DNA of 39,376 bases. Origin: a bacterium (GTDB lineage: Bacteria > Planctomycetota > UBA1135 > UBA2386). Every line of letters begins with the position of its first letter. Within the stretch, counting starts at the first letter, position 1. A program made the translations under genes and the position numbers. The notes beneath the pieces were generated by a model. That model ran no database searches. It was not told the DNA's origin and saw only the letters and a list, made by a program, of their open reading frames with translations. This document shows, piece after piece, positions 1 through 8,004 of this stretch. Location: positions 1 through 39,376 of the forward strand of contig JANSXC010000040.1 of NCBI GenBank assembly GCA_024743115.1. The letters run 5' to 3'.

Positions 1-1869
1 ACAGCCGGAAATGGCTGCTGGCCCGGCGGCCCCCGCCATCGTCGTGTCGATCCGCATGGCGAATGCGTCACCCGCGACGAAGCCCTGGTTGTTGCTGCCG
101 CCCTGGAACGAGCTCTGGTAGGCGCCAGGCGTGGTCGGCAGATTGATCGACGTCGTCGTGCCGACGACGAACAGATCCCGGCCACCGAGGCTCGCATGCA
201 CTTCGCCGACCACCTCGTCGCCCCCGGCGTCGACGTAGGTGCCGTACGCCAGACCATTGTTGAGCAGGTCGAGCTGCGCGATACCGATCGCCTGACTCCA
301 CCAGTTGGCGCCGCCGCCCGTGAACGTCGGCTGGAACGCCGTCGCGGAGGTCGGAAAGTCCGCAGACTCGGTTCCGCCGTAGACCGTCACGATGCCGAGC
401 GTCTCGCCGCTCGCAATCGCCAGCCAATCGTCGCCCGAGCCGCCAAGATAGGTCGACATCCCGATCGTCGAGAGGTCGCCAGGCGCCAGGTCGAACGTCG
501 TGACGAAGCCATCGCGGAAGTTGGTGCCACCCGCGTTGTTCGGCTGGTAGGCGTTCTGCGTCGGAAGATCGACGGAGAAGGTCGAGCCCGCGATGACGAG
601 TTGCTGAAGCGCGAGATCGAACGCCACGCCTCTGGCCCACTCCGTGCCCGAGCCGCCGAAGTAGGTCAACGCGTTGAGCGTCGTGCCACCGGCATCGAGC
701 AGGCCGACGATCGCGTCCGTCGGGCCACTCAGCTGCGACTGGTAGGCGTTCGCCGTGACGGGCAAGCTCGGACTCTGGGTGCCGCCCGCGAACGCGAGGA
801 CGCCCGAGGCGAGCTCATGCACCGCATAGACCGTGTCCCAGTTGACGCCGCCGACGTAGGTCGCGAACTCGAACTGACCGGGCTGACCGGGATCGATCCG
901 CACGATCCAGCCGTCCGCGTTGGTGCCATAGGTCGTCTGGACGGCGCCGGGCGTCACCGGGAAGTTGGCGGACTCGGTATAGCCGCAACAGAGGATGTCG
1001 CCATCGGCCGCCACCGTGACGTGCCACGGTTCGTCGTAGCCGGAACCACCGACGTACGACGCGTACTGCAGCGGCGGATCGACGACGAGCGCACGGGTGG
1101 GATCGCGGTCGGGCGCGGCGAAGCCGAACGTGTCGCGCCCGAGCAGCACGAACTCACATGCCACCGGTTCACGCTGGCCGTCCGCCGTGGCAGCCGCCAT
1201 CCACGTCGCCGGCGCCGGCTGCACAACGTCCCCGAGCGCGGTTTCGAGCACGAGCGCGCCGTTCGAATCGATGCGGAGCGCCTGTGCGCCGGTGACCTGG
1301 ACGCGGACCTGATCCAGCGCAGCCCCCGGGGCGAGCAGCAGGTCGTACTCCATATGGCCGCCACCTTCGCGAACCCGCAGATCGACGCCGGGATACATCT
1401 CCTCGTAGAGCACCGCGGCATAACCAGGCACGTTGGCCCGATGCCCCTTCTGGTCACCCACCAGGTGGTTCGTGACGCCCGGTAGCGGGCGCTCCGGCGA
1501 CACGCGCGCTGCGCCGCCGCCGACGAACCCCATGCGCAGCGCCACCGCGCGCCGGCCCCGGACGGTATCGGGTCCCCCGGCTCGCGACGGCCGCCGGCCG
1601 CCCGCCACGGGGTCGGGCTCCCGCAGCCAGAACGACCAGCCGTCGCGTTCGAGGAAGACGTCGAGCCCGCCGGCACGCAACCGGTAGAGCTCCGGCGAAT
1701 GCCACTGCCCGAGGTTCGGCTCGATCCGTACGGGCAGATCGGCGAGCGCGGCACGCGCGACGCCTTTGGCAACGGGGATCGCATCCGGTTGCTGAGCGGC
1801 CAGGGCCGGCAGGATGGTGCAAGTGGCGAGCGCCAGCACGGCGCGGGAAGGTCGACGAGATCGGGCCAT
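1..1869 (-). CDS. Secreted SBBP/DUF7948 beta-propeller protein, C-terminus beyond the left edge
   Basis: Reading leftward from the ATG at 1869 gives 623 codons with no stop before the window edge, so the gene is truncated here. Residues 1-25 form a signal peptide (Arg-rich start, hydrophobic core, ALAAQ-type cleavage site). Residues about 45-280 look like the DUF7948 domain that precedes SBBP repeats (IEPNLGQW, NHLVGD, YPGVDLRV, MEYDLLLAPGA). From about residue 285 there are propeller blades with the SBBP signature (YASYVGGSGYDEPW, GYTESANFPVT, YGTNADGWIVRID), repeating about every 50-60 residues up to the edge. The family is usually extracellular and structural or adhesive; no catalytic motif is visible. 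There is no Shine-Dalgarno, and a 9-bp inverted repeat lies 3 bases upstream of the ATG. Its C-terminal sorting signal, if any, cannot be seen. Confidence 0.85.
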   Translation of the reverse strand, partial: MARSRRPSRAVLALATCTILPALAAQQPDAIPVAKGVARAALADLPVRIEPNLGQWHSPELYRLRAGGLDVFLERDGWSFWLREPDPVAGGRRPSRAGGPDTVRGRRAVALRMGFVGGGAARVSPERPLPGVTNHLVGDQKGHRANVPGYAAVLYEEMYPGVDLRVREGGGHMEYDLLLAPGAALDQVRVQVTGAQALRIDSNGALVLETALGDVVQPAPATWMAAATADGQREPVACEFVLLGRDTFGFAAPDRDPTRALVVDPPLQYASYVGGSGYDEPWHVTVAADGDILCCGYTESANFPVTPGAVQTTYGTNADGWIVRIDPGQPGQFEFATYVGGVNWDTVYAVHELASGVLAFAGGTQSPSLPVTANAYQSQLSGPTDAIVGLLDAGGTTLNALTYFGGSGTEWARGVAFDLALQQLVIAGSTFSVDLPTQNAYQPNNAGGTNFRDGFVTTFDLAPGDLSTIGMSTYLGGSGDDWLAIASGETLGIVTVYGGTESADFPTSATAFQPTFTGGGANWWSQAIGIAQLDLLNNGLAYGTYVDAGGDEVVGEVHASLGGRDLFVVGTTTSINLPTTPGAYQSSFQGGSNNQGFVAGDAFAMRIDTTMAGAAGPAAISGC

Positions 1870-1872
1870 TGG

Positions 1873-1902
1873 CTGCGGACTTCTGGTGGCGAGAGTCCGC
1901 AG
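1873..1902 (-). promoter_or_regulatory. Stem-loop abutting the start codon of the SBBP gene
   Basis: CTGCGGACT (1873-1881) and AGTCCGCAG (1894-1902) form a perfect 9-bp inverted repeat around a 12-base loop. It ends 3 bases upstream of the ATG at 1869, where a ribosome binding site would sit. In RNA it would fold into a strong hairpin over the initiation region; in DNA it could be an operator. Function is inferred. Confidence 0.5.
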
Positions 1903-2024
1903 GAAGATATCACGAAGAACGGCGCCGACCCCGACCGGGCCGTCGCAGCGTCCCCTTGCCGGACACCCCTCCGGGCTGCTCGAGCCGGCCCAGCGGCGTT
2001 TTCGCGCCGCCCGACCCATCTCGG

Positions 2025-2360
2025 TCACCGCACCCGTTTTCGTGCGCCGGCAAACGGCTGGCCATTCCGCTCGTGGACCTGCTCCGGCTCCTCCCACTCG
2101 CGGCGCTCGGCATAACGCTGCCCACCGCGCATCGACCAGGACACGATGTCATCGGCCGTGTTCGGCACCTCGTCCATGCCCGGACTCCGCACCCGCAGCT
2201 CGCCCGCGGCCGTCATCTCGAACGTGTACTCCTGATCCCACATGTCCCGGCGCGGTAGAGCGTCATCGAGTTCGAGCAACTCGGCGTGCGTCGGCCAGCG
2301 CTCGTGGATCCCGTAGAACTCGTCTGCTGCGAACGCGAGCAGCTGCACGTCGGCCGCCAC
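2025..2360 (-). pseudogene. GspG-like pseudopilin C-terminal domain, separated from its N-terminus by an in-frame TGA
   Basis: The 111-residue frame (GTG at 2360) matches the C-terminal domain of type II secretion major pseudopilins. It has an amphipathic helix (LLAFAADEFYGIHERWPTH), a short Trp/Asp segment (RDMWDQEYTFEM), and the ending typical of GspG, ELRVRSPGMDEVPNTADDIV. The N-terminal helix is missing from this frame. The same frame continues upstream through a TGA at 2388-2390 into a 35-codon piece with a membrane segment (2388-2495), so the ancestral gene probably spanned 2025-2495. It lacks the GFTLIE-type prepilin cleavage site. It may be a pseudogene, a sequencing error (TGG to TGA), or a separate short gene using the GTG. 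It lies 48 bp behind the upstream lipoprotein gene. Confidence 0.65.
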
Positions 2361-2387
2361 CCGGGGGCCGCAAACCTCGGCTTCGAT

Positions 2388-2495
2388 TCAAGACTTCCAG
2401 GGGTCGGCGAGCAGGAACACGATCGGCGAGGCGAACACGGCGATCGGAATCAGGTCCCGGATCGTGTAGGCGATGCTCTGGCGACGGCGCGGCAT
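2388..2495 (-). other. 35-codon N-terminal fragment with a membrane segment, in frame with the GspG-like domain
   Basis: ATG at 2495 opens a frame of 35 residues: a basic start (MPRRR) followed by a hydrophobic stretch (LIPIAVFASPIVFLLAD), ending at TGA 2388-2390. An upstream TAG closes the frame. The fragment is exactly in frame with the GspG-like domain beginning a few codons later, as expected of the N-terminal helix of a pseudopilin-like protein. It could also be an independent small membrane peptide. Confidence 0.45.
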
Positions 2496-2542
2496 GACGG
2501 AGATCTACGCCGGGCGCCGGGCGCGGTTCCGCGCCATCCCGA

Positions 2543-2965
2543 TCACCTGGCCGGATTCGCGGGAATCACCCCGGGGTGGTCGATGCCGGCCTCCGCGAGC
2601 GCTGCGGCGGACGGCTGGTATTCGAACGTCACGCTCGTCACGACGGGCGAGAAGAACCACGACAGCGGCGGCACGCCGTACCAGTAGTTGTTGCTCTCGG
2701 TCTCGACCAGCCGCAGCCGCCGCCCCTTCGCGGCCGGAATGTGCCGCGTCGAATCCTCGACCATCTCGTCGATCGTCGTCTGCCCGATGAACGGGACGAC
2801 TCCGAACAGGTGCACGCCAACGTAGGTCGACGACTGCACGAATACCGGGTCACCCGCCGACCCGACGTGACCGTTCCAACGGGTGGCGGTCGAGTGCATG
2901 GAGCAACCCGCCATCGCGAGCAGCCCGGTCAGTTGGACGAGTCGACGGATTCCGGCACGGCACAT
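2543..2965 (-). CDS. Hypothetical lipoprotein
   Basis: The 140-residue product starts with a type II signal peptide: basic n-region, hydrophobic LTGLLAMAG, and lipobox LAMAGC with lipidation at Cys21. The mature part is a compact mixed domain with two hydrophobic, aromatic-rich segments (STYVGVHLFGVVPFIGQTT and YWYGVPPLSWFFSPVVTSV). I do not recognise the family. Ser after the lipid Cys would be compatible with outer-membrane sorting in organisms using the Asp rule. It lies upstream of the GspG-like remnant on the same strand and is divergent from the sulfotransferase gene. Confidence 0.75.
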   Translation of the reverse strand: MCRAGIRRLVQLTGLLAMAGCSMHSTATRWNGHVGSAGDPVFVQSSTYVGVHLFGVVPFIGQTTIDEMVEDSTRHIPAAKGRRLRLVETESNNYWYGVPPLSWFFSPVVTSVTFEYQPSAAALAEAGIDHPGVIPANPAR

Positions 2966-2975
2966 GCCCCTGCCA

Positions 2976-3017
2976 TCGGCTGCAGCCGACCCCGAGCGTG
3001 AGCCGGAGCGACGGCTC
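2976..3017. promoter_or_regulatory. Two palindromes in a divergent promoter region
   Basis: TCGGCTGCAGCCGA (2976-2989) is a perfect 14-bp palindrome. GAGCCG (3000-3005) and CGGCTC (3012-3017) form a second inverted repeat with a 6-base spacer. Both lie in the 69-bp gap between the divergent lipoprotein and sulfotransferase genes, where a repressor or activator would bind. They could also act as hairpins. Confidence 0.4.
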
Positions 3018-3026
3018 TGCTACGTT
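3018..3026 (+). promoter_or_regulatory. Extended -10 element of the sulfotransferase gene
   Basis: TGCTACGTT fits an extended -10 (TGnTAnnnT). It ends 8 bases before the ATG at 3035, so the mRNA would be leaderless or nearly so, which agrees with the lack of a Shine-Dalgarno. No convincing -35 is visible. The same motif recurs at 7943 and 36649. Confidence 0.35.
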
Positions 3027-3034
3027 TCGGTCAC

Positions 3035-3832
3035 ATGGCCAGGCCGGTTCTCCTCGTCTCGGGTCCGCGATCGGGCTCGACCTACGCCGTTGCGCTGCTC
3101 GGCAGCCACCCTCGGATCCACATGACGAACGAGGCCGCGTGGGTCACGTTCCTGCGCAAGACGTTCCTGCTCTCGAGCACGCCCTCGAGCCAGGCGATCG
3201 ACGACGGCGAGGGATTCGCGACGCCGGGCATCCTGCCGGAGAAGTACACGGAGGCCGTAGCGCATTCGTATCTGTCGGTGATGCGGCCGTTCGTCGACGA
3301 GCTCTACCGCCGGGTAGGACCAGACCTTGCCAGCTGCGACTACTACGGCGACAAGGTCATGGGCGTGCGCGACCTCGAGTTCGCGGCCAAGTGGTTCGAG
3401 GAGTCGGTCTTCGTCCACCTCGTGCGCGATCCACGCGACACGATCGCGTCGACGTTCGCGTTCTCGGAGAAGCAACCCGCCCTTTGGGACACTTCGACGT
3501 TCGAAACCCGCGTGCAGCACATGGCCCACTTCCTCGAACGCACGGCCGCCATCCTCGCGCAGCGGCAGTCGGTTCGCGTGCGCTACGAGGACCTGATGAC
3601 CGACAACGCTGCGCAGGTGAGAGCGATCTTCGAGTTCCTCGAACTCGACGTCACGCCGGAGGTCGAGGCATTCGTCGACGCGGGCGCCAAGAAGCTGTTC
3701 TCGAGCCACGCAACCGCCAAGAGCCCGAGCGCGAGCATCGGCCGCTGGCGCGAGGACCTCTCGTCGGAGCAGCAGGAGATCGCGACCCGCGGGCTCGCGA
3801 GCGTGCTCGAGCAGTTCGGCTACGCGCGATAG
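3035..3832 (+). CDS. Sulfotransferase family protein
   Basis: The 265-residue protein carries the PAPS-binding signatures of sulfotransferases. The 5'-phosphosulfate loop is at residues 10-16 (GPRSGST), within PVLLVSGPRSGSTYAVALL. The 3'-phosphate site is at residues about 131-139 (RDPRDTIAS), and the usual late VRYEDLMTD motif follows. It should move a sulfuryl group from PAPS to a hydroxyl or amine acceptor that cannot be named from sequence. There is no signal peptide or membrane segment, so it is probably cytoplasmic. The ATG has no Shine-Dalgarno but sits just after an extended -10. It converges on the methyltransferase gene with a 5-base gap. Confidence 0.88.
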   Translation: MARPVLLVSGPRSGSTYAVALLGSHPRIHMTNEAAWVTFLRKTFLLSSTPSSQAIDDGEGFATPGILPEKYTEAVAHSYLSVMRPFVDELYRRVGPDLASCDYYGDKVMGVRDLEFAAKWFEESVFVHLVRDPRDTIASTFAFSEKQPALWDTSTFETRVQHMAHFLERTAAILAQRQSVRVRYEDLMTDNAAQVRAIFEFLELDVTPEVEAFVDAGAKKLFSSHATAKSPSASIGRWREDLSSEQQEIATRGLASVLEQFGYAR

Positions 3833-3837
3833 AGCGG

Positions 3838-4509
3838 CTACGACAGGCGCTGCGCGGTCCAGATGATTCGGCGCGGTCCCTTCGTGCGCCGCGCGCGCAC
3901 CCAGCGGCGCGAGACGTCGAACCCGGTCTGCTGTAACCGGTTCTCGAAGCGTCCGTCTTCACTCGCCGACCAGATGCCGAGCACGCCGTCCGCGCGCAGC
4001 GCCGTGCGGGTGCGGGCGAGGCCGCGCTGGCTGTAGACGCTGCGGTTGCCAGGGCGCACCAGCGCATCGGGACCGTTGTCGACGTCGAGCAGGATCACGT
4101 CGTAGATGCTCGTGCAGTCGCGCAAGTGATCGACGACGTCGCCCTGGATCAGCTGCGTGCGCGGGTCGCGCAGCGGGTGCCCGGCAAACTCACCGAAGTA
4201 TTGTTCGTGCCATTGCACGACCTCGGGAACGAGCTCCACGACCGCAACCTCGACGTCGGGCCCGACGAGCTCGAGCACCCGCGCGAGCGAGAACCCCATT
4301 CCGAGTCCACCGACCAGCACGCGCCGGACGTGCTCGGCGCCGCGGCGCTCGATAGCGAACTCCGCGAGCATCTCCTCGGACCCGCGCACCCGGGTGCTCA
4401 TCAGTTCGGTGTTCCCGATGCAGATGAAGTAGTCCCGGTCGTGGCGGTAGCAGGCGAGTTCGCCGCCATCCGCGATCTTGGCCGTTGCGACGAGTTCTCG
4501 CGCGATCAT
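3838..4509 (-). CDS. Spermidine-synthase-like SAM-dependent methyltransferase
   Basis: The 223-residue protein has a Rossmann methyltransferase core. It shows glycine-rich motif I (VLVGGLGMGFSLARVLEL), an acidic strand-2 end (EVAVVELVPEVVQWH), the motif II region (LIQGDVVDHL), and YDVILLDVDNGPDAL. This pattern is typical of polyamine-synthase-like proteins, but the family's aminopropyl-transfer residues cannot be confirmed, so spermidine synthesis should not be assumed. The frame is open further upstream. I chose ATG 4509 because an earlier start would overlap the preceding metallopeptidase gene, and 4509 lies 19 bases after that gene's stop. Likely cytoplasmic and probably cotranscribed with the peptidase gene. 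Confidence 0.8.
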   Translation of the reverse strand: MIARELVATAKIADGGELACYRHDRDYFICIGNTELMSTRVRGSEEMLAEFAIERRGAEHVRRVLVGGLGMGFSLARVLELVGPDVEVAVVELVPEVVQWHEQYFGEFAGHPLRDPRTQLIQGDVVDHLRDCTSIYDVILLDVDNGPDALVRPGNRSVYSQRGLARTRTALRADGVLGIWSASEDGRFENRLQQTGFDVSRRWVRARRTKGPRRIIWTAQRLS

Positions 4510-4528
4510 TGGCTCGCAACCTACTCCG

Positions 4529-7500
4529 TCAACGGGTCCGACCGGGAGCACGAAGTTCGATCGCGCTGATGCGAAGGTCGGGCCCCCACGTCGCAATGCC
4601 GAGCCGTTCCATCGACGGAATCGTGCGAATCGGGGCCTGATCGAACAGCAGCGCGTCACCGAGCCGCACGGTCAGGCGCTTGCCGTAGTGAACCAGCTCG
4701 AGCCGCGTCGGTTTCTTCTCGTCGGGCACGAACTCCACGGGCTCGCTCTGGTAGACCAGCCGGTCGTAACGTTCGAGCCGGGCCTGCACCCGGCCGCGGC
4801 GCGGCACGAGGATCAACGTCCAACCCGACAGCCCGTCCCGGCGACCGTCACCCTGGAAGATCACGCAGAGCTTCGGCGGCTTCGGCTTACCCGCACTCGC
4901 AGGCGGCGCGAGATCGAGCGTGAAACGAAACGCCTCGAGCCCCTTCGTGAGCTTGGTCGGCAGCCACGCGAGATTGGACGGCGAGTCCTTGGGGAAGCCC
5001 GGCCGCACCGTGTACTTGCGCCACTCGACGCCACGATCGGTCGAGGTGCCGTGCAGCGCCTTGTTGCGCACGCGCCACTTGCCGACGGTCGCTTCGAGCT
5101 TGCGATGCGCGCCGCCCCGTGAGCAGTTGAGCTTGAGCCGCGCGTGCCACTTACGCGGGTCGGGCACTTCGATCTTCGCGAACTTCTCCTTGGCCGGCTC
5201 CGCATCGGTGCGCCAGCCCGGCAACGGCATGCCGTTCCGCTGCGCGATCGCGAGCGAACACCCCGATCCGCCGCGACGGTTGCGCACCTTGAGCAGCACC
5301 TTGTTGCGGCCTGCCGGCAGGTTCACACGGAACCGGATCGCGTCGGGCAGCATCGTGCGCCAGCCCGGCCGCCACGGCCCGAGCGGGCCACGGTGGCCGT
5401 CGAACTTGCCGATGAGCTCGTCGTTCACGAACAGCGTCGCGTCGTCGTCCGCGCGCAGGTGGAACCACGCCTCGGTCGCGTCCTCGACGCGCACGTGGGT
5501 CAGCGCGTAGATCGCGCTGTTGTCCATGTACGAGAAGTGGAACCGCAGCCACCCCGAGTCGTCGACGGTCACCGGCTTGCGGCCGGGCCGCCGCCACGTC
5601 GGGTTGTTGTTGATGCTCGCGTAGCGTTGCTTCAGGTCGATCTCGAGCTCGGGCGGAAACCGAAACGCGTCGGGATCAATACCCTCGCGCTTGAAGGGCC
5701 CGATCACCCACCAATCCTCGACGACCCCGAGCTCGAGACGGTGATCGGGAACGCCCGCGCCTTCGCGCCGCAACTGCTCCGCCGCCAGATCGCGCGGCAC
5801 CGGCGAGCCCGGCGACTCGTCGAGCGCGCCCGTCGCCAACGATCGCGTGGCGGCGCGCTGCTCCGCACGAACCGCGGCGAGGTCCTGCTTCAGGAGCGGC
5901 CAGCGGAAGCGCCGCAGGTCCTCGAAGGCCGCCTCGCCGAATGCCTCGACGAGATGGAACGCAAACGCCCGCGCAATCGTCGGAGCGCGCCCGTCCTTGA
6001 CCTCACACACGCGGTAGTTGCGGAAGAACTCGCGGTAGCGCTGCCAGGCGTAGCCGCCGCCCTGCTTGCCGTATTCCTGGATGAAGTGCAGCAGGAACCC
6101 GGCGCTCGGCCCGTAGTTCGGAATGCGCCAGTACTCGAGGTCCCGTTCGAGGTAGTCGCCGAGGAACTTGCGCTTGGCGTTGCCGAATGCGAGCCGCGCC
6201 GCCGCGACCTGACCGAGCTCGTGCTGCGTGAACGCTGCGCCGAAGTCGGCGAGACCTTCGCGCATGCCACCGTAGATCGGCTTGGTGTCGTCGATGCAGT
6301 GCGTGAGCTCGTGGTAGTAGAGCGAACCGTCGATGCGCAGCTTCTTGATCTCGGGGTTCGCACGACCGATGTCGATGATCTTGCCGCCGCCGACCCCACC
6401 GCCGAACTCCCAGAGCTCTTTGAAGTAGACGGTGACGCGATCGCCCTCGGGGTTCGGCACCCGCCCGAAGAGGTCGGTGAGGTAGAGATAAGCGAGGTCG
6501 AACCGTAGCAGACTGTCGGCCGGGATCGCGGCGAGTAAACGCTTCGGGCCGATGATCACGAAGCGATGGCTCACGCGCTGGCTCGTCCGCGCCCAGCACG
6601 GGTGGTTCCGCGCCGCGTCAGCCTCCGTGCGTTCGCTCGCCGGCACGTCCTTCAGCCATTGCGCTTCGAGCTCGCGGCGTGCCGCCTCGGCTTCGTCCTG
6701 CAGACCGGGAGTGGCTTCGATCGATTCCATGAGCGCGCGAGCCACCGCACGCTTCTGTGACTTCTTGCCGAGCTGAACGGCGAACTCGAGGCGCTCGGAC
6801 TCATCCGAATGCTGCAGCACCAGCTCCGACACCTCGACCTGCTGCTCCTTGGTCGCCGCAAACGCCTTCGCCGCGATCGCGTCGCGATCCTTCGTCACCC
6901 GGCGCGCCTCGTTGAGCGCACCGAGCACCGCGCGATCGGCGTCCGCCTGCAGATCGCCGCCGACCTCGGTGAGCAGGATGAGCGCCCCGAACAACCTGCC
7001 ACGATCGTAGAGTCGGCCCGCGATCTGCCGCAGGTAGCGCGCCCGCTCACGTCGAATGCGCGCCGCGACGATCGCCTCTTCTTCGAACCCGAGCGGGGCG
7101 GGCGCCATCCGGCCGACCTGCAGCAGCGCCGTCTGCAGCTGCTTCTTGAGCGGGTAGTCCGCCGTCCTGCGGAACGCGAACTCGAGCCGATCCCACGCCG
7201 CGGCCGGTGACTTCGCCGCCTCGGCAGTCGCGGCCGCGATCGTGCTTTCGACGAGCGCGGCGTCGAACTCCGCGGTCGCTTCCGGGAGTTCGAACCGCGC
7301 CATGCGATTCAGTCCGTCGCGACCGCGCGCGCCGTTCGCCGGCGCCAGAACCGCATCGGCCTCGGCATCGAAGAAGCCGACGTGGACCTCGATCGGGCCG
7401 CGAGACTTGCCCGGCAACGCGAAGAACAGCGGCAGGTCGTACTCGACGGGTTGGCCCGGCTGCCACTCGCGCGTCGGCACCGGCGGCGAATGCTCACGCC

Positions 7501-7738
7501 GCACGAGCCGCCGACCCGACCGCCAGAGTTCGACGCGCACGGCGTAGGGCGTGTCGAGCGCGACACTCGGGGTGAACTTCAGGTGCAGGACAGCGCGACC
7601 CGACGTGGGATAGGCCGTCGTGTCGACCTCGGCGACCACCTCCGCCGCGACCTGCGCAGCGAGCTGCCCGGAAGCGACGAGAACGAAGAACAGGGCGCAC
7701 CCGAGGGCGCGAAACACGGGCGTGAAACGGAGCGTCAT
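4529..7738 (-). CDS. Large secreted gluzincin-type zinc metallopeptidase with C-terminal beta domains
   Basis: This 1069-residue protein has a signal peptide (residues 1-29, LFFVLVASGQLAAQ). Residues about 30-155 form a beta-rich N-terminal domain, and 160-380 are mainly helical. The peptidase domain follows, with the zinc motif HELTH at 476-480 and a downstream EGLADF (Glu494), the expected third ligand of gluzincins. Residues about 680-830 hold a jelly-roll-like segment beginning WWVIGPF, often seen in planctomycetal exported proteins. The C-terminal 200 residues resemble a concanavalin/LamG-type fold. All key protease residues are present, so activity is likely; the substrate is unknown. 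It is probably periplasmic or extracellular. It is the first gene of a likely two-gene unit with the methyltransferase. Confidence 0.85.
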   Translation of the reverse strand: MTLRFTPVFRALGCALFFVLVASGQLAAQVAAEVVAEVDTTAYPTSGRAVLHLKFTPSVALDTPYAVRVELWRSGRRLVRREHSPPVPTREWQPGQPVEYDLPLFFALPGKSRGPIEVHVGFFDAEADAVLAPANGARGRDGLNRMARFELPEATAEFDAALVESTIAAATAEAAKSPAAAWDRLEFAFRRTADYPLKKQLQTALLQVGRMAPAPLGFEEEAIVAARIRRERARYLRQIAGRLYDRGRLFGALILLTEVGGDLQADADRAVLGALNEARRVTKDRDAIAAKAFAATKEQQVEVSELVLQHSDESERLEFAVQLGKKSQKRAVARALMESIEATPGLQDEAEAARRELEAQWLKDVPASERTEADAARNHPCWARTSQRVSHRFVIIGPKRLLAAIPADSLLRFDLAYLYLTDLFGRVPNPEGDRVTVYFKELWEFGGGVGGGKIIDIGRANPEIKKLRIDGSLYYHELTHCIDDTKPIYGGMREGLADFGAAFTQHELGQVAAARLAFGNAKRKFLGDYLERDLEYWRIPNYGPSAGFLLHFIQEYGKQGGGYAWQRYREFFRNYRVCEVKDGRAPTIARAFAFHLVEAFGEAAFEDLRRFRWPLLKQDLAAVRAEQRAATRSLATGALDESPGSPVPRDLAAEQLRREGAGVPDHRLELGVVEDWWVIGPFKREGIDPDAFRFPPELEIDLKQRYASINNNPTWRRPGRKPVTVDDSGWLRFHFSYMDNSAIYALTHVRVEDATEAWFHLRADDDATLFVNDELIGKFDGHRGPLGPWRPGWRTMLPDAIRFRVNLPAGRNKVLLKVRNRRGGSGCSLAIAQRNGMPLPGWRTDAEPAKEKFAKIEVPDPRKWHARLKLNCSRGGAHRKLEATVGKWRVRNKALHGTSTDRGVEWRKYTVRPGFPKDSPSNLAWLPTKLTKGLEAFRFTLDLAPPASAGKPKPPKLCVIFQGDGRRDGLSGWTLILVPRRGRVQARLERYDRLVYQSEPVEFVPDEKKPTRLELVHYGKRLTVRLGDALLFDQAPIRTIPSMERLGIATWGPDLRISAIELRAPGRTR

Positions 7739-7942
7739 CGAGGCGCGAAGGGGGCTGCGGCCGACGGACAGAGCGTAGCGACAACCCGTGCGGACGCTCC
7801 ACTCTCGCGCGGGTTCTCATTCCCGAACTGCTGTTACGCACCAGCCCAACGGGCCCCGGCTCGCAGTTTTTTGCGAAACCCGAATCCGCCGATATCAGCC
7901 GTCAACCGGCCACCTGAGCGGCTATTCCGCCTCCGAGATCGC

Positions 7943-7951
7943 TGCTAGGAT
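7943..7951 (+). promoter_or_regulatory. Extended -10 element upstream of the ECF sigma/kinase operon
   Basis: TGCTAGGAT matches TGnTAnnnT and would place transcription start near 7958, about 45 bases before the GTG at 8005. No clear -35 is seen. The 266-bp gap 7739-8004 otherwise shows only a short CGCA/TGCG repeat and a T run at 7867-7872, with no coding potential. Confidence 0.35.
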
Positions 7952-8004
7952 CGGGCTTCGCCGACACTTCGCCAACTCGCCAACTCCCCGCACTCCCCCA
8001 CTAC

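Noticed and set aside
196..1485. Plus-strand open frame of over 400 codons at the left edge
   Set aside because: Arg-rich shadow; the minus-strand frame 1869-1 gives a clean signal peptide and SBBP repeats.
2388..2390. TGA as a selenocysteine codon
   Set aside because: The position is beside a membrane helix of a pseudopilin, the candidate stem is only 4 bp, and the one family here known to use selenocysteine (34413) has cysteine. Kept only as a remote option in the findings.
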